Origin: Buchnera aphidicola (Phyllaphis fagi)
Lineage (GTDB): Bacteria > Pseudomonadota > Gammaproteobacteria > Enterobacterales > Enterobacteriaceae
Assembly (NCBI RefSeq): GCF_964058955.1
Contig: NZ_OZ060370.1
Location: 346,074-410,073, forward strand
Direction of reading: 5' to 3'
DNA: 64,000 nucleotides
Every line of letters begins with the position of its first letter. The stretch's first letter is position 1. A model generated the notes under the pieces. It did not search any database. It had not been told where the DNA came from and worked only from the letters and a program-made list of their open reading frames with translations. Both the position numbers and the translations under genes were made by a program. Below, piece by piece: positions 23,880 to 36,443 of this stretch.

Positions 23880-24275
23880 TTAAGATACAAAACAAATAAT
23901 TTCACCACCAATTCCCATTTTTTTAGCTACTTTATTACTAATTACACCTTTTGAAGTAGAAAGAATAGCTATCCCTAAACCATCCATAACATCTGGTAAA
24001 TGTTTTTTATCTTTATAAACACGTAAACTAGGTTTACTAATACGTTTAATCTCTTCTATTACAGACTTCCCGTTAAAATATTTAAGAATAATTTTTAATA
24101 CTAATTGATCCATAATATTTTTAACAACATAATCTTGAATATAACCTTCTTGTTTTAAAACAGAACTAATTGCAATTTTCAATTTAGAAGAAGGCATAAA
24201 CACTGCAATCTTATTAGCTAATTGACTATTTCGAATTCTTGTTAACATATCTGATATAGGATCTTGCATACTCAT
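23880..24275 (-). CDS. rpsH: Ribosomal protein S8
   Basis: 131 residues from [16 protein letters not shown], the E. coli start; five upstream in-frame codons are excluded. C-terminal [21 protein letters not shown] is typical. In E. coli S8 represses the spc operon through the rplX-rplE mRNA; no such site was traced here. Confidence 0.97.
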   Translation of the reverse strand: MSMQDPISDMLTRIRNSQLANKIAVFMPSSKLKIAISSVLKQEGYIQDYVVKNIMDQLVLKIILKYFNGKSVIEEIKRISKPSLRVYKDKKHLPDVMDGLGIAILSTSKGVISNKVAKKMGIGGEIICFVS

Positions 24276-24313
24276 TATATTTATACTCACTTGTTATAAA
24301 AATTATAATTATT

Positions 24314-24619
24314 TTACCAACTAGATTTTTTTAAACCTGGAATTTCTCCCCTCATAGCAGATTCTCTTAATTTCATACGACTCAATCCAAATTTTCTAAT
24401 AAACCCATGTGGTCTTCCAGTTTGTAAACAACGATTTCTCTGTCTAGATAAACTAGAATCACGAGGTAAAGTCTGTAATTTTAAAACCGCTTTCCAACGC
24501 TCTGATTGAGTAATTAACATATTAGAAATAATTTGTTTTAAACTTTGACGTTTTTTAAAAAATTTTATTCCTAATTTAATACGTTTTTTTTCACGAGCTT
24601 TCATTGACTCTTTAGCCAT
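24314..24619 (-). CDS. rpsN: Ribosomal protein S14
   Basis: 101 residues, E. coli length. This is the longer zinc-free type: the C-x2-C...C-x2-C ribbon is absent. [20 protein letters not shown] is the family core. Spc operon. Confidence 0.97.
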   Translation of the reverse strand: MAKESMKAREKKRIKLGIKFFKKRQSLKQIISNMLITQSERWKAVLKLQTLPRDSSLSRQRNRCLQTGRPHGFIRKFGLSRMKLRESAMRGEIPGLKKSSW

Positions 24620-24644
24620 ATTATTCTATGTACCTTTTATAGTA

Positions 24645-25184
24645 TTAAACACGAAATGGAAAATGAAAATAAGATAATAATGCTATACCTTCATTATCTG
24701 AATTAGCAGTAGTTGTAATTGTAATATCTAAACCCCGAATTTTATCAATATTATCATAATTAATTTCAGGGAAAATAATTTGTTCACGTATACCTAAACT
24801 ATAATTCCCTCGACCATCAAAAGATTTTTTAGAAAAACCACGAAAATCACGAATTCTAGGTATAACAATAGAAATTAATCGATTTAAAAAATCCCATTTT
24901 CTTCGACCCCGCAAAGTTACTTTACAACCAATAGGATATCCTTCTCGTATTTTAAAACCAGAAATAGATTTTCTTGCTTTAGTAATACATGGTTTTTGAC
25001 CAGAAATAGTCATTAAATCTAAAATTGCATGATCCAAGGCTTTTTTTTCATGTACAGCTTTCCCAATACCCATATTTAAAGTAATTTTATTAATTTTAGG
25101 TACTTGCATAATAGAACTATATTTAAATTTTACCATTAATTTTTCTATTATATGTTTTTTATAATAATCATTTAATATTACCAT
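24645..25184 (-). CDS. rplE: Ribosomal protein L5
   Basis: 179 residues, E. coli length. 5S rRNA binder of the central protuberance, with [14 protein letters not shown] and the ending [23 protein letters not shown]. Spc operon. Confidence 0.98.
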   Translation of the reverse strand: MVILNDYYKKHIIEKLMVKFKYSSIMQVPKINKITLNMGIGKAVHEKKALDHAILDLMTISGQKPCITKARKSISGFKIREGYPIGCKVTLRGRRKWDFLNRLISIVIPRIRDFRGFSKKSFDGRGNYSLGIREQIIFPEINYDNIDKIRGLDITITTTANSDNEGIALLSYFHFPFRV

Positions 25185-25199
25185 TGTATACTCCCAATT

Positions 25200-25517
25200 T
25201 TATCTAACAATCTGATTATTTGATTTTAAAAACCTAAATTTTTTACCAGAATCTATTCTAAACCCAATACGATCCGGTTTTTTAGTAATAGGATTTAAGA
25301 TTGCTACATTAGAAATATGAATAGGAGATTCTTTTTCTATAATTCCTCCATTTTGATTTTGAGATGGTATGGGTTTTTGATGTTTTTTAACTATATTTAC
25401 TCCTTCTACAATGATTTTATCCTTATTTTTAAAAATAAATTTCACTTTTCCAATTTTTTTTTTATCTTTCCCTGATAATACCATTACAATATCATTCAAT
25501 CTAATTTTTAATGCCAT
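25200..25517 (-). CDS. rplX: Ribosomal protein L24
   Basis: 105 residues (E. coli 104). KOW motif at the N-terminus ([18 protein letters not shown]). Early 23S assembly protein. Spc operon. Confidence 0.97.
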   Translation of the reverse strand: MALKIRLNDIVMVLSGKDKKKIGKVKFIFKNKDKIIVEGVNIVKKHQKPIPSQNQNGGIIEKESPIHISNVAILNPITKKPDRIGFRIDSGKKFRFLKSNNQIVR

Positions 25518-25541
25518 TATTTATTTCCTTATTAAAACACA

Positions 25542-25910
25542 CTATAAAACTTCAGGAGCTAATGAAACAATTTTCATAAATTTTTCTATTCTTAATTCAC
25601 GTGTTATAGGACCAAAGACTCGAGTACCAATAGGTTGTTCAGAATTATTTAAAATTACACATGAATTAGTATCAAAACGAATTAAAGAACCATCCGATCT
25701 ACGAATACCTTTTTTAGTACGTACTATAACAGCTTTTAAAACCTCTCCTTTTTTAACTTTTCCTCGCGGTACAGCTTCTTTAATAGTTACTTTAATAATA
25801 TCACCAATACCAGCATATCTCCTTTTAGAACCTCCTAAAACACGAATACACATAGCAAACCGTGCTCCTGAATTATCAGCAACACGTAATATTGTTTGTT
25901 CTTGAATCAT
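25542..25910 (-). CDS. rplN: Ribosomal protein L14
   Basis: 122 residues (E. coli 123). [22 protein letters not shown] is the family N-terminus. First gene of the spc operon, preceded by the widest gap in the cluster, with a hairpin and candidate promoter. Confidence 0.98.
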   Translation of the reverse strand: MIQEQTILRVADNSGARFAMCIRVLGGSKRRYAGIGDIIKVTIKEAVPRGKVKKGEVLKAVIVRTKKGIRRSDGSLIRFDTNSCVILNNSEQPIGTRVFGPITRELRIEKFMKIVSLAPEVL

Positions 25911-25928
25911 AAGATATCCCTGTGCTAT

Positions 25929-25957
25929 TTATAATACTATAATTAATAAATACTCAA
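25929..25957 (-). promoter_or_regulatory. Candidate spc-operon promoter
   Basis: On the minus strand TTGAGT (25952-25957) is followed after 15-17 bp by overlapping -10-like hexamers (TATTAT, ATTATA, TTATAA) just before rplN. The position matches the spc promoter of E. coli. AT-richness makes such matches frequent, hence modest confidence. Confidence 0.4.
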
Positions 25958-25989
25958 AATTTAGTATAATAAAAATTTTTAAATTACAA

Positions 25990-26014
25990 GAAGACATGTA
26001 AAAATCATGCCTTC
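25990..26014 (-). terminator. Hairpin between S10 and spc gene groups
   Basis: GAAG-A-CATG pairs with CATG-C-CTTC around a 7-nt AT loop, with one mismatch. It lies right after the rpsQ stop, where the S10 operon ends in E. coli. It may terminate or attenuate read-through into rplN or stabilise the S10 mRNA 3' end. Confidence 0.5.
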
Positions 26015-26021
26015 ATAAAAA

Positions 26022-26276
26022 TTAAAAATTAAATTTTTTAAACACTTTAATTAAAATCCATGATTTAGTTTTAGACATTGGACGACATTCAGATATTTCA
26101 ACAATATCTCCATTAGAACATGTATTATATTCATCATGAATATGAAGTTTTGTTTTTCTTCTAACAAACTTTTTATAAATAGGATGTTTAATAAATCTTT
26201 CTATAGCTACTACTGCTGATTTATGCATTTTATCACTAATTACTCGACCTTTCAATATCTTAATTTTTTGAATCAT
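26022..26276 (-). CDS. rpsQ: Ribosomal protein S17
   Basis: 84 residues, E. coli length. OB-fold 16S binder; [25 protein letters not shown] is typical. Its start overlaps the end of rpmC by 17 bp. Last gene of the S10 group. Confidence 0.97.
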   Translation of the reverse strand: MIQKIKILKGRVISDKMHKSAVVAIERFIKHPIYKKFVRRKTKLHIHDEYNTCSNGDIVEISECRPMSKTKSWILIKVFKKFNF

Positions 26277-26469
26277 GTATCCGATTTCTCTTTTCAGTCA
26301 ATATAGTTTTAACTCTAACAATATTACGACGTACTATTCGTAATAAATGAGTATTCTGTAATTTTTTATTAGACAATTGAATTTTCAAATTAAATTTTTC
26401 CTTTAATAAATTCAATAAATCAATATATAACTCATGAGATGATTTTTTACGCAATTGAATTAATTTCAT
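26260..26469 (-). CDS. rpmC: Ribosomal protein L29
   Basis: 69 residues (E. coli 63). Two-helix protein near the exit tunnel; [16 protein letters not shown] is the family motif. It overlaps rplP by 1 bp and rpsQ by 17 bp, so its C-terminus is slightly longer than usual. Confidence 0.95.
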   Translation of the reverse strand: MKLIQLRKKSSHELYIDLLNLLKEKFNLKIQLSNKKLQNTHLLRIVRRNIVRVKTILTEKRNRIHDSKN

Positions 26470-26879
26470 TACATCGCCATTTTAGTTACAAAAATAGTTT
26501 TAATAGGAAGTTTAGATGCTGCCAATTTAAATGCTGAACGAGATTCTTCTTCAGAAATACCATTTATTTCATATAATATCTTACCAGGCTGCACCAAAGC
26601 TACCCAATATTCAACATTACCTTTTCCTTTTCCCATTCTTACTTCTAATGGTTTTTGAGTAATAGGTTTATCTGGGAAAATACGTATCCAAATTTTTCCT
26701 TGTCGTTTCATAGAACGCGTAATAGATCGTCTTGCAGATTCAATTTGACGACCAGTTAAACGTCCTCGAGTAATTGCTTTCAATCCAAACTGACCAAAAT
26801 GAATATTAGAATTTAATGCTAAACCCCGGTTTTTCCCTTTATGCATTTTTCGGAATTTAGTACGTTTAGGTTGTAACAT
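26469..26879 (-). CDS. rplP: Ribosomal protein L16
   Basis: 136 residues, E. coli length. Contacts A-site tRNA and organises 23[20 protein letters not shown] and [18 protein letters not shown] are family signatures. S10 group. Confidence 0.98.
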   Translation of the reverse strand: MLQPKRTKFRKMHKGKNRGLALNSNIHFGQFGLKAITRGRLTGRQIESARRSITRSMKRQGKIWIRIFPDKPITQKPLEVRMGKGKGNVEYWVALVQPGKILYEINGISEEESRSAFKLAASKLPIKTIFVTKMAM

Positions 26880-26896
26880 TATCTACATTATCTCCT

Positions 26897-27598
26897 TTAT
26901 TTTCGATATTTACGATATGTTTTCTTTTTATTAATAATATTTTGTTGAGAATTTTCAAGAATTTTCATTCCATCCAAAATTTCACCTTTAAAAACCCATA
27001 CCTTAACACCAATAATACCATATGTAGTATGTGCTTCAGATAAGCTATATTCAATATCTGCACGTAAAGTATGTAAAGGAACTCGACCTTCACGATACCA
27101 TTCTGTCCTTGCTATTTCAGTACCACCTAAACGACCACTAACTTCTACTTTAATACCTTTAGCTCCTTTCTTCATAGCATTTTGAACTGCTCTTTTCATT
27201 GCTCTACGAAACATAATTCTTCTTTCTAATTGTGAGGCAATATTATCAGCAATTAATTTAGCATCTAATTCTGGTTTTTTAATTTCCGAAATATTAATTT
27301 GCGCTGGAACACCTGCAATAATAGCAATTTCTGATCTTAATTTCTCAACATCTTCACCTCCCTTTCCAATAACAATTCCAGGACGAGCGGTATAAATAGT
27401 GATACGAATATTTTTTGATATACGATCAATTATAATTCGAGAAATAGATGCTTTATTCAACTTTTTGTTTAAAAATTGACGAATTTTAAAATCACTATAT
27501 AAATATTCAGAAAATTTTTTACTATTTGCAAACCAAGTAGAATTCCAATATTTTATAATACCTAATCTCATACCATGAGGATGCACTTTTTGACCCAT
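26897..27598 (-). CDS. rpsC: Ribosomal protein S3
   Basis: 233 residues, E. coli length. KH domain with [18 protein letters not shown], and the mRNA-entry region [20 protein letters not shown]10 group. Confidence 0.98.
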   Translation of the reverse strand: MGQKVHPHGMRLGIIKYWNSTWFANSKKFSEYLYSDFKIRQFLNKKLNKASISRIIIDRISKNIRITIYTARPGIVIGKGGEDVEKLRSEIAIIAGVPAQINISEIKKPELDAKLIADNIASQLERRIMFRRAMKRAVQNAMKKGAKGIKVEVSGRLGGTEIARTEWYREGRVPLHTLRADIEYSLSEAHTTYGIIGVKVWVFKGEILDGMKILENSQQNIINKKKTYRKYRK

Positions 27599-27621
27599 AT
27601 TTATTCCTTTAAAATATTATC

Positions 27622-27960
27622 TTATTTATCTATAGAAGATACAATAACAGTAATATGACTAGTACGTTTTAAAATACGATCTGATCGACCTTTAGCTCTA
27701 GGTATCATTCGTTTCATTACAGGACCTTCATCTACAAAAATATTTTTTATAAATAAATCATTTTTATTTAAACCATAATTATGATTAGCATTCGCAATAG
27801 CAGAATCAAGTACTTTTTTGACTAAAAAAGCTGATTTTTTTTTATGATAATTTAAAAAATCTATTACATGAACTACTTTTTTACCTCGAATGAAATCAAC
27901 AATTAGTCGTACTTTTTGTGCTGACGATTTCGCTTTTTTATATTTAGCTAAAATTTCCAT
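27622..27960 (-). CDS. rplV: Ribosomal protein L22
   Basis: 112 residues (E. coli 110). Exit-tunnel protein; the beta-hairpin reads [20 protein letters not shown], as in macrolide-sensitive relatives. S10 group. Confidence 0.98.
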   Translation of the reverse strand: MEILAKYKKAKSSAQKVRLIVDFIRGKKVVHVIDFLNYHKKKSAFLVKKVLDSAIANANHNYGLNKNDLFIKNIFVDEGPVMKRMIPRAKGRSDRILKRTSHITVIVSSIDK

Positions 27961-27972
27961 TTATTTTCTTAC

Positions 27973-28251
27973 CTAACGTTTTTTAATTTTTTTATCTGCC
28001 GTATGACCTCTATAAGTACGAGTCAAAGAAAATTCACCTAATTTATGACCAACCATATCTTCCGTAATAAATACCGGTATATGTTGACGACCATTATGAA
28101 TAGAAATTGTTAAACCCACCATATCTGGGAAAATTGTTGATCGTCTAGACCATGTTTTAAAGATTTTTTTTTTACCAGATTGATTTATTTTTTTTATTTT
28201 AGATAATAAACTAAGATCAATAAAGGGTCCTTTTTTAAGGGAACGAGGCAT
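27973..28251 (-). CDS. rpsS: Ribosomal protein S19
   Basis: 92 residues, E. coli length. [12 protein letters not shown] and [23 protein letters not shown] are invariant family blocks. S10 group. Confidence 0.98.
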   Translation of the reverse strand: MPRSLKKGPFIDLSLLSKIKKINQSGKKKIFKTWSRRSTIFPDMVGLTISIHNGRQHIPVFITEDMVGHKLGEFSLTRTYRGHTADKKIKKR

Positions 28252-28271
28252 ATTTAAAATATCCTTAACAA

Positions 28272-29099
28272 TTATTTATTACTATTACAATTACGTAAAA
28301 TAAATTTATTAGTACGTTTATTCTTACGAGTTTTTTTACCTTTAGTTTGTTGACCCCATGGAGTGACTGGATGTTTCCCAAAATTTCTACCCTCTCCCCC
28401 ACCATGAGGATGATCAACAGGGTTCATTGCAGTACCACGAACTGTAGGGCGAATACCCCTCCAACGAGAAGCACCTGCTTTCCCTAAAACTCTCAACATA
28501 TGTTCAGAATTACCAATTTCACCAATCGTTGCTCGACATTTAGATTCAACTTTACGTATCTCACCGGAACGTAATCTTAATGTTACATATACACCTTCTC
28601 TAGCAATAATTTGAGCATAGTTTCCAGCTGTTCGAGCAATCTGACCACCTTTATTAGGCTTCATCTCAATATTATGTATTAAAGTACCGACTGGAATATT
28701 TTTCATTGGTAAACTATTACCAATTTTAATCATAACTTTAGAACCTGAAACCACTTCATCTCCCACTTTTAATTTTTTAGGAGCTAAAATATACTTTCTA
28801 GTACCATCCTGATATAAAACTAATGCTATATTAGCAGATCGATTAGGATCATATTCTAATCGTTCAACACGAGCAGTAATATCATCTTTAGATCGCTTAA
28901 AATCAATAATACGATAAATTCTTTTGTGATTACCTCCAATATGTCGAGTTGTAATGCGACCTTGATTATTTCTACCACCACTTTTATGACTACCAGTAGA
29001 TAATAAAGAATATGGTCTGCCTCGATATAAATGAGGATTAACTACTTTAATAACATGTCGACGACCTGGGGATGTTGGTTTACATTTTACAATTACCAT
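28272..29099 (-). CDS. rplB: Ribosomal protein L2
   Basis: 275 residues (E. coli 273) from [15 protein letters not shown]; five in-frame codons upstream are not part of the family N-terminus. The peptidyl-transferase-centre loop [14 protein letters not shown], with its essential histidine, is intact. S10 group. Confidence 0.98.
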   Translation of the reverse strand: MVIVKCKPTSPGRRHVIKVVNPHLYRGRPYSLLSTGSHKSGGRNNQGRITTRHIGGNHKRIYRIIDFKRSKDDITARVERLEYDPNRSANIALVLYQDGTRKYILAPKKLKVGDEVVSGSKVMIKIGNSLPMKNIPVGTLIHNIEMKPNKGGQIARTAGNYAQIIAREGVYVTLRLRSGEIRKVESKCRATIGEIGNSEHMLRVLGKAGASRWRGIRPTVRGTAMNPVDHPHGGGEGRNFGKHPVTPWGQQTKGKKTRKNKRTNKFILRNCNSNK

Positions 29100-29127
29100 A
29101 CTAATTTTCTCCAATCACTTTATTTAA

Positions 29128-29427
29128 TTAGACATCATTTATACAATCTAATTTTTGTCCTTTTTGTAAAGTAATATAAGCTTTTTTCCAATGCTTCTTA
29201 TAAATATTATATTTTCCTTTCTTTTTTATTTTACCTTTAACTAAAACTGTATTAATGCCTTTAATATCCACTGAAAATAATTCTTGCATAGCTAATTTAA
29301 TTTCTAATTTAGTTGATTTTACGGAAACTTTAAATGTTACTGTATTATTTTTATTTAAAAAAATAGAAGATTTTTCAGATATATGTGGAGTATATAAAAT
29401 TTTAAATAATTTTTCTTGTGATATCAT
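29128..29427 (-). CDS. rplW: Ribosomal protein L23
   Basis: 99 residues (E. coli 100). Exit-site protein that docks trigger factor and [11 protein letters not shown] near the N-terminus is the family signature. It overlaps rplD by 4 bp. Confidence 0.97.
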   Translation of the reverse strand: MISQEKLFKILYTPHISEKSSIFLNKNNTVTFKVSVKSTKLEIKLAMQELFSVDIKGINTVLVKGKIKKKGKYNIYKKHWKKAYITLQKGQKLDCINDV

Positions 29428-30032
29428 GCAAGTAAAATTTCCTCAATTGTTTTAATTGCTGAACTAGTCATAATAATATTTTTAAAAGCAATTAATTGTA
29501 TAGGATTAATAGATTTAATATCTTGAATACATACTTTATGTAAATTTCTAGATGCTAAAAGTAAATTATTATCTATATTATTCTGAATAATTAAAACTTC
29601 TTCTAAAGAAATACTTTTTAATTTTTGTAATAAAAGTTTTGTTTTGGGATATAATATAGAAAAATCTTCAAAAATAATTAATCTATTTTTACGTATCAAC
29701 TCTGAAAAAATACTTTTCAATGCTCCACGATACATTTTTCTATTAACTTTTTTACTATAAATCTTTGATTTTGCTGCAAAAGTTACCCCTCCTGATCTCC
29801 ATAAAGGACTCCTAATAGAACCTACACGAGCACGACCCGTTCCTTTCTGACGCCATGGTTTTTTACCTGAACCAGATACTTCAGATCTATTTTTTTGAGC
29901 TCGACTACCTTGACGAGAACCAGATGAATATGCAACAGTTACTTGATGAACCAATGATTTATTAAATTCTTGATTAAAAATAATATCTGAAACAGAAATA
30001 GAGACTCCTGAATCTTTAAGTATTAATTCCAT
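29424..30032 (-). CDS. rplD: Ribosomal protein L4
   Basis: 202 residues (E. coli 201). The tunnel loop [19 protein letters not shown] is intact. In E. coli L4 also represses the S10 operon by acting on its leader. The stop overlaps the rplW start. Confidence 0.97.
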   Translation of the reverse strand: MELILKDSGVSISVSDIIFNQEFNKSLVHQVTVAYSSGSRQGSRAQKNRSEVSGSGKKPWRQKGTGRARVGSIRSPLWRSGGVTFAAKSKIYSKKVNRKMYRGALKSIFSELIRKNRLIIFEDFSILYPKTKLLLQKLKSISLEEVLIIQNNIDNNLLLASRNLHKVCIQDIKSINPIQLIAFKNIIMTSSAIKTIEEILLA

Positions 30033-30044
30033 TTTATTGTTTCC

Positions 30045-30674
30045 TTATACCTTTACAGCTGGTTTAATAATTAAATCACCACCAGTTGCTCCAGGAACAG
30101 AACCTTTAACAAATAATAAGTTCTTTTCAGTATTAATTTTAATAATATTTAAATTCTGTATTGTAACACGATGATTTCCTAAATGACCAGACATTTTTTT
30201 ACCTTTAAATACTCTTCCTGGAGTTTGATTTTGACCAATTGAACCAGGCGCTCTATGTGATAATGAATTTCCATGAGTAGCATCCTGCATACTAAAATTC
30301 CAACGTTTTATAGTACCTGAAAATCCTTTACCCTTAGATACTCCAGTAACATCAACTTTTTTAAAAGCATCAAATAATCCAATACTAAGCTTTTGACCTA
30401 ATTTAAATTTTTGAACATCTAAAATTTTAAATTCCCATAATCCACGACCTGCTAGTGATCCTGATTTAGCAAAATGACCAATTTCTGATTTCAATAACCG
30501 ATTTTTTTTTTTAATCCCAGTGGTTACTTGAATAGAACAATAGTGATCATTAATAAAATTTTTAATTTGAGTTATACGATTTTCTGTAACTTCAATGACA
30601 GTTATCGGAATGGAGGCACCCTCTTTAGTAAAAATACGTGTCATTCCAATTTTTTTACCAACTAAACCAATCAT
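30045..30674 (-). CDS. rplC: Ribosomal protein L3
   Basis: 209 residues, E. coli length. [19 protein letters not shown], and the central loop [21 protein letters not shown] that reaches the peptidyl-transferase centre; this includes the glutamine methylated by PrmB in E. coli. Confidence 0.98.
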   Translation of the reverse strand: MIGLVGKKIGMTRIFTKEGASIPITVIEVTENRITQIKNFINDHYCSIQVTTGIKKKNRLLKSEIGHFAKSGSLAGRGLWEFKILDVQKFKLGQKLSIGLFDAFKKVDVTGVSKGKGFSGTIKRWNFSMQDATHGNSLSHRAPGSIGQNQTPGRVFKGKKMSGHLGNHRVTIQNLNIIKINTEKNLLFVKGSVPGATGGDLIIKPAVKV

Positions 30675-30699
30675 TATTTCACCAATTATAATTATAAAA

Positions 30700-31083
<384 letters not shown>

Positions 31084-31234
31084 TTATAACAATATAATAC
31101 AAAAAATTACATACGTATATATACAATTTATTTTAATAATAATATAATTATTAAAATAATCATAAAAATATAATATTTCAATTACATACTTATTAATTAT
31201 TATATTATAAATTATATTTATTAGTAATACATAA

Positions 31235-31268
31235 TCAAGAAAAGAGTATTTTTATTCTCTTCTCTTGA
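31235..31268 (-). terminator. Terminator of the str operon after tuf
   Basis: TCAAGAGAAGAG and CTCTTTTCTTGA form a 12-bp stem (one G-T pair) with a 10-nt AT loop, about 57 bp past the tuf stop on the minus strand. It is the strongest hairpin in the ribosomal gene region and separates str from the S10 group. Confidence 0.75.
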
Positions 31269-31324
31269 ACATATTTTAAAACAATTATTTATATAAAACC
31301 ATATCAAATCAATACACAACATTA

Positions 31325-32509
31325 CTAATTAATCACTTTTACTACAACTCCTGCGCCGACAGTTCTTCCACCTTCTCGAATTGCAAATCTTAATCCATCT
31401 GACATAGCTATAGGATTAATTAAAGTTACGATCATTTTAATATTATCTCCAGGCATAACCATTTCTACACCTTCTGGCAACTCAATAAAACCAGTAACAT
31501 CTGTAGTTCTAAAATAAAATTGAGGACGATACCCTTTAAAAAACGGAGTATGTCTACCACCTTCTTCTTTAGATAAAATATATACTTCTGACTCAAATTT
31601 AGTATGAGGATGAATACTTCCAGGTTTAGATAAAACCTGACCCCGTTCTATTTCATCACGCTTAGTTCCCCTTAATAAAACTCCAACATTTTCTCCAGCA
31701 CGTCCTTCATCCAATAATTTTCTAAACATCTCTACGCCTGTACAAATTGTTTTAGTAGTAGGTTTAATACCAACAATTTCTACTTCTTCTCCAACTTTTA
31801 TAATACCTTTCTCAACTCTTCCAGTAACTACTGTACCTCGTCCAGAAATAGAAAATACATCTTCAATAGGTAATAAAAATGGTTTATCAATATCACGTTT
31901 AGGTAAAGGAATATAAGTATCTAAAGCATTAGATAATTCAATAATTTTTGATTCCCATTTAGGATCACCTTCTAATGCTTTTAAAGCTGATCCTCTAATA
32001 ATTGGAATTTCATCACCTGGAAAATTATATTGTGTTAATAAATCACGAACTTCCATTTCTACTAATTCCAGTAACTCTTCATCATCAACCATATCACACT
32101 TATTTAAAAATACTACCATATGTGGAACACCTACTTGACGACCTAATAAAATATGTTCTCGAGTTTGAGGCATAGGACCATCAGTCGCTGCTACAACTAA
32201 AATCGCTCCATCCATCTGAGCTGCTCCAGTAATCATATTTTTAACATAATCAGCATGACCAGGACAATCAACATGCGCATAATGACGAACTTGAGTATCA
32301 TATTCAACATGAGATGTATTAATTGTAATACCTCTTGCTTTTTCTTCAGGAGCATTATCAATCTGATCAAAAGCGCGAGCAGAACCACCATAACGTTTTG
32401 ATAAAACAGTTGTAATAGCAGCAGTTAAAGTAGTTTTACCATGATCGACATGTCCTATAGTACCTACATTAATATGTGGTTTTAAACGTTGAAATTTTTC
32501 TTTAGACAC
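31325..32509 (-). CDS. tuf: Elongation factor Tu
   Basis: 394 residues, E. coli length. GTPase carrying aminoacyl-tRNA to the ribosome. G motifs: GHVDHGKT (19-26), [15 protein letters not shown] and GSALKAL. Domains II and III follow. Only one tuf copy is seen here (E. coli has two). Follows fusA by 65 bp in the order rpsL-rpsG-fusA-tuf. Confidence 0.99.
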   Translation of the reverse strand: MSKEKFQRLKPHINVGTIGHVDHGKTTLTAAITTVLSKRYGGSARAFDQIDNAPEEKARGITINTSHVEYDTQVRHYAHVDCPGHADYVKNMITGAAQMDGAILVVAATDGPMPQTREHILLGRQVGVPHMVVFLNKCDMVDDEELLELVEMEVRDLLTQYNFPGDEIPIIRGSALKALEGDPKWESKIIELSNALDTYIPLPKRDIDKPFLLPIEDVFSISGRGTVVTGRVEKGIIKVGEEVEIVGIKPTTKTICTGVEMFRKLLDEGRAGENVGVLLRGTKRDEIERGQVLSKPGSIHPHTKFESEVYILSKEEGGRHTPFFKGYRPQFYFRTTDVTGFIELPEGVEMVMPGDNIKMIVTLINPIAMSDGLRFAIREGGRTVGAGVVVKVIN

Positions 32510-32574
32510 AATTTTTTCCTTTTGTATAACTTGGTATAACTAATAATAAATATATTACAATATAATTTAAAATA

Positions 32575-34680
32575 TTATTCTCGTTTGTCAATAATATTCA
32601 TTGAAATATTTTTAGGAGTTTCTAAATAACTTAAAAATTCCATAGAATATGAAGCTCTTCCTTGTGTTTGAGAACGTAAATCTGTTGCATATCCAAACAT
32701 TTCTGATAAAGGAACTTTAGCAGAAATGATTTTACCTATTTTCAAATCTTGCATACCCTCAATTACGCCTCTTCTACGATTTAAATCTCCTATAACATCC
32801 CCCATATAATCCTCTGGAGTTTCTACTTCTACCTTCATAATGGGTTCTAGTAGTACTGGAGTTGCTTTTTTAAAAGCATCTTTAAATGCTATAGAAGCTG
32901 CAAATTTAAATGCAAGTTCAGATGAATCAACATCATGATAAGAACCAAAATGTAATCTAATTCCTATATCCACTACTGGATATCCTGCAAGAGGACCAGA
33001 TTTTAATTGCTCCTGAATACCTTTATCAATTGCTGAAATATATTCACTAGGAATGACACCACCTTTAATATCATTAATAAATTTATATCCTACATCACCT
33101 GATTCTAATGGAAATATATCAATTACAACATGTCCATATTGACCTCTTCCTCCAGATTGCTTAATATATTTACCTTCAATATCATAAACTTTATTTTTAA
33201 TTGTTTCACGATATGCAACTTGAGGTTGACCAACATTAGCATCAACATTAAATTCTCTCTTCATACGATCAATAATTATTTCTAAATGTAGTTCGCCCAT
33301 ACCAGAAATAATAGTTTGATTAGATTCATGATCAGTATGTACTCGAAAAGAAGGATCTTCTTTAGCTAATCGATTTAATGATAACCCCATTTTTTCCTGA
33401 TCAGTTTTTGTTTTAGGTTCTATTGCAATAGAAATTACTGGTTCAGGAAATTCCATTTTTTCTAAAACAATTGGATTATTTATATCACATAAAGTATCAC
33501 CAGTAGTTACATTTTTTAGACCAATAGCTGCAGCAATATCACCAGCTCGAACTTCTTTAATTTCTTCTCTTTTATTAGCATGCATTTGAACAATGCGACC
33601 AAACCGTTCTTTTTGTAATTTCCCTGAATTCAAAACAGTATCTCCAGATTTTACAATACCTGAATATACTCTAAAAAAAGTTAAATTACCGACAAAAGGG
33701 TCAGTAGCTATTTTAAATGCTAAAGCAGAAAAATATTCTTTATCATCTGAAATACGTTTATTTTCTATTAATGGATCATCATTCATAACTCCTGTTACAG
33801 AATCTACATCAACTGGAGAAGGTAAATAATCAATAATCGCATCTAATAATGCTTGAACACCTTTATTTTTAAATGCTGATCCACAAGTAATCAATGTAAT
33901 TTCATTACTTAAAGCTCTATTTCGTAACCCAATTTTTATTTCTTTTTCTGATAAAAATACATTATTTAAATATTTATCCATCATAGATTCATTTGATTCT
34001 ACTGATGCCTCAATCAATATTTGATTCCATATTTTTGATTCAGATAACATATTTTCAGGAATATCTTTAACATTAAATGTAATACCTTGATCTAATTCAT
34101 TCCAATAAATTGCTTTCATTTTTACTAAATCTATTATACCAATAAATTTATCTTCTGCACCTATAGGTAATTGAATTGGTATTGGATTAGATTTTAATCG
34201 ATCTTTCATTTGTTCAATTACTCTAAAAAAATTTGCACCTATACGATCCATTTTATTAATAAATGCTATTCTAGGTACTTTATATTTATTAGCTTGTCTC
34301 CATACAGTTTCCGATTGAGGTTGTACTCCTCCTACTGCACAATAAACCATCACTACGCCATCTAAAATACGCATAGATCGTTCTACTTCAATAGTAAAAT
34401 CTACATGTCCTGGAGTATCAATAATATTAATATGATGCGAAGGAAATTGATTATACATCCCAGACCAAAACGTAGTAGTAGCAGCTGAAGTAATTGTAAT
34501 GCCACGTTCTTGTTCTTGCGCCATCCAATCCATTGTAGCGGCTCCATCATGAACTTCACCTATTTTATGATTAATACCTGTATAAAATAAAACACGTTCA
34601 GTTGTCGTTGTCTTTCCTGCATCTATGTGAGCACTAATTCCAATATTTCTATAATTTATAATGGGCGTCTTTCGAACCAT
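32575..34680 (-). CDS. fusA: Elongation factor G
   Basis: Translocation and ribosome-recycling GTPase; 701 residues from [14 protein letters not shown] (E. coli 704). [34 protein letters not shown] and NKMDR are the G motifs; the five-domain length is complete. An in-frame start seven codons upstream is excluded by homology. Confidence 0.99.
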   Translation of the reverse strand: MVRKTPIINYRNIGISAHIDAGKTTTTERVLFYTGINHKIGEVHDGAATMDWMAQEQERGITITSAATTTFWSGMYNQFPSHHINIIDTPGHVDFTIEVERSMRILDGVVMVYCAVGGVQPQSETVWRQANKYKVPRIAFINKMDRIGANFFRVIEQMKDRLKSNPIPIQLPIGAEDKFIGIIDLVKMKAIYWNELDQGITFNVKDIPENMLSESKIWNQILIEASVESNESMMDKYLNNVFLSEKEIKIGLRNRALSNEITLITCGSAFKNKGVQALLDAIIDYLPSPVDVDSVTGVMNDDPLIENKRISDDKEYFSALAFKIATDPFVGNLTFFRVYSGIVKSGDTVLNSGKLQKERFGRIVQMHANKREEIKEVRAGDIAAAIGLKNVTTGDTLCDINNPIVLEKMEFPEPVISIAIEPKTKTDQEKMGLSLNRLAKEDPSFRVHTDHESNQTIISGMGELHLEIIIDRMKREFNVDANVGQPQVAYRETIKNKVYDIEGKYIKQSGGRGQYGHVVIDIFPLESGDVGYKFINDIKGGVIPSEYISAIDKGIQEQLKSGPLAGYPVVDIGIRLHFGSYHDVDSSELAFKFAASIAFKDAFKKATPVLLEPIMKVEVETPEDYMGDVIGDLNRRRGVIEGMQDLKIGKIISAKVPLSEMFGYATDLRSQTQGRASYSMEFLSYLETPKNISMNIIDKRE

Positions 34681-34769
34681 GTTTGATCCTCTTTGAATCA
34701 AATGTAATGTGAAATGAAGAATATGTTATTAAGTTATTATAACTATTTAACAAATATAGTAAATACATA

Positions 34770-35240
34770 TTACCAACGATAATGAGCAAAAGCTTTATTT
34801 GCTTCAGCCATACGATGTACTTCTTCTCGTTTTTTAATAGCAGCACCTTTATTTTCTAAAACATCTAATAATTCATGAAATAAACGAAGAGACATAGACT
34901 TATCTGTTCTTTTCCGAGCTGCTTCAATAATCCATCGCATTGCTAATGCATTTCTTCTAATAGGTCTTACTTCAACCGGTACTTGATATGTTGAACCTCC
35001 TACTCGACGAGATTTTACTTCTACAAGAGGGCGAATATTTTCTAAAACTAAATCAAAAATATTTAATTCACTTTTTTTAGTTTTTTGAGACAACTTATCT
35101 AAAGCTGAATATACAATTACTTCAGCAATCGATTTTTTACCATCTACCATTAATATATTAATAAATTTTGCTAATACCTCAGAAGAAAATTTTGGATCTG
35201 GTGCAATTTTTCTATGTCCAATAACACGCCGACGCGCCAT
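34770..35240 (-). CDS. rpsG: Ribosomal protein S7
   Basis: 156 residues (E. coli B strain S7 is 156). [18 protein letters not shown] and the E-site helix NKAFAHYRW at the C-terminus are typical. In E. coli S7 represses the str operon via the rpsL-rpsG gap; that gap is 52 bp here. Confidence 0.98.
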   Translation of the reverse strand: MARRRVIGHRKIAPDPKFSSEVLAKFINILMVDGKKSIAEVIVYSALDKLSQKTKKSELNIFDLVLENIRPLVEVKSRRVGGSTYQVPVEVRPIRRNALAMRWIIEAARKRTDKSMSLRLFHELLDVLENKGAAIKKREEVHRMAEANKAFAHYRW

Positions 35241-35292
35241 ATACTCTCCGTTTACAATTTAACTACATAATAAAATTATTATAATATATAAA

Positions 35293-35667
35293 TTATTTTT
35301 TATTTTTTTTTACACCATATTTTGATCGACCTTGTTTTCGATCTTTAACACCAGCGCAATCTAAAGCACCTCTGATGACATGATATCTTACTCCAGGTAA
35401 ATCTTTTACACGACCTCCTCGTATCAAAATAACCGAATGTTCTTGTAAATTATGTCCTTCCCCTCCAATATAAGCAGTCACTTCAAATCCATTTGTTAAT
35501 TTAACTCGACAAACTTTACGTAAAGCAGAATTTGGTTTTTTTGGTGTAGTAGTATATACTCTAATACAAACACCTCGTTTTTGAGGACATTGACTTAAAG
35601 CAGGAACATTATTTTTTACAATTCTTCGTATTCTAGGCACACGAACTAATTGGTTAATTGTAACCAT
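35293..35667 (-). CDS. rpsL: Ribosomal protein S12
   Basis: 124 residues, E. coli length. Decoding-centre protein. K43 in [12 protein letters not shown] and K88 in [13 protein letters not shown] are the wild-type, streptomycin-sensitive residues of the family. First ribosomal gene of the str group, downstream of tusDCB. Confidence 0.99.
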   Translation of the reverse strand: MVTINQLVRVPRIRRIVKNNVPALSQCPQKRGVCIRVYTTTPKKPNSALRKVCRVKLTNGFEVTAYIGGEGHNLQEHSVILIRGGRVKDLPGVRYHVIRGALDCAGVKDRKQGRSKYGVKKNKK

Positions 35668-35772
35668 ATATCTTCCTTAATAATTTATCAAATGATATGA
35701 ATAACAAATATAAAAATTATTTATAATTAAATATACAATAACATTTAAATAATTTGTAAACATAATAAAAAT

Positions 35773-36060
35773 TTACCAATTTAAAACTTTTTGATATTTT
35801 TCTGTCAAGACAATAAATTGAGCATAATTTATTAAATGAAATTGATCAGAAATATAAGAAGTAATACCTCTAGCTATTACATCTTCCTTTAATAAATATA
35901 ATTTGAATGAAAATTTTAAAAAATCCTTTATAAAAACATTATTTACTAAACCAATAAATACACCATCTTGTATACCTATAAAACTATCTAAAGGATTTAA
36001 CATACTTAATGTTAAATTACAATCTATTTTAAAAGGCGAACTTACTAATACATGTAGCAT
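35773..36060 (-). CDS. tusB: Sulfurtransferase complex subunit TusB
   Basis: 95 residues, E. coli TusB length; starts MLHVLVSSPFKIDCN. Structural subunit of the TusBCD hexamer that passes persulfide sulfur from TusA to TusE for 2-thiolation of wobble uridine in tRNA-Glu, -Gln and -Lys. Quite diverged, so the call leans on order tusD-tusC-tusB-rpsL, which is the E. coli order. Confidence 0.88.
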   Translation of the reverse strand: MLHVLVSSPFKIDCNLTLSMLNPLDSFIGIQDGVFIGLVNNVFIKDFLKFSFKLYLLKEDVIARGITSYISDQFHLINYAQFIVLTEKYQKVLNW

Positions 36061-36078
36061 AATACAACCTTTAAATTA

Positions 36079-36441
36079 CTAAAAATTTAAAATACAATTA
36101 AAATTATTCATTGTATTTCGAATTTTTTCTAAAGGTAAAATATTTACTCCTAACATAAAATTCATATTTTTTTTTAACCCTCTCTTAATTAAAGAATTAT
36201 AACATACATAAAAATTATTAATATCACATAATGGTAAAATATTAAATGAAAAAGAATGATTTTTTAATAATATTACTTTTGAATTTTGGTGTTTCAATAT
36301 TTGAAAAACACCATCTCCAATAAAAAAAATACTTATATTTTTAGTAAAACAAGAAGCAGATAAAATAAAATCCAATCCTTCTCTACCTAAACTATTACCA
36401 TACGGAGCATGTGAAAATACAACAGCTATATTCTTTATCAT
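36079..36441 (-). CDS. tusC: Sulfurtransferase complex subunit TusC
   Basis: 120 residues (E. coli 119). DsrF-like fold; KNIAVVFSHAPYGNSLGREGLD is the family N-terminus. It has no catalytic cysteine role in the E. coli complex. Lies 2 bp after tusD. Confidence 0.92.
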   Translation of the reverse strand: MIKNIAVVFSHAPYGNSLGREGLDFILSASCFTKNISIFFIGDGVFQILKHQNSKVILLKNHSFSFNILPLCDINNFYVCYNSLIKRGLKKNMNFMLGVNILPLEKIRNTMNNFNCILNF

Positions 36442-36443
36442 GA

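Noticed and set aside
34649..34846. 65-codon minus-strand frame between fusA and rpsG
   Set aside because: It overlaps the true starts and ends of fusA and rpsG in another frame and has no recognisable features.
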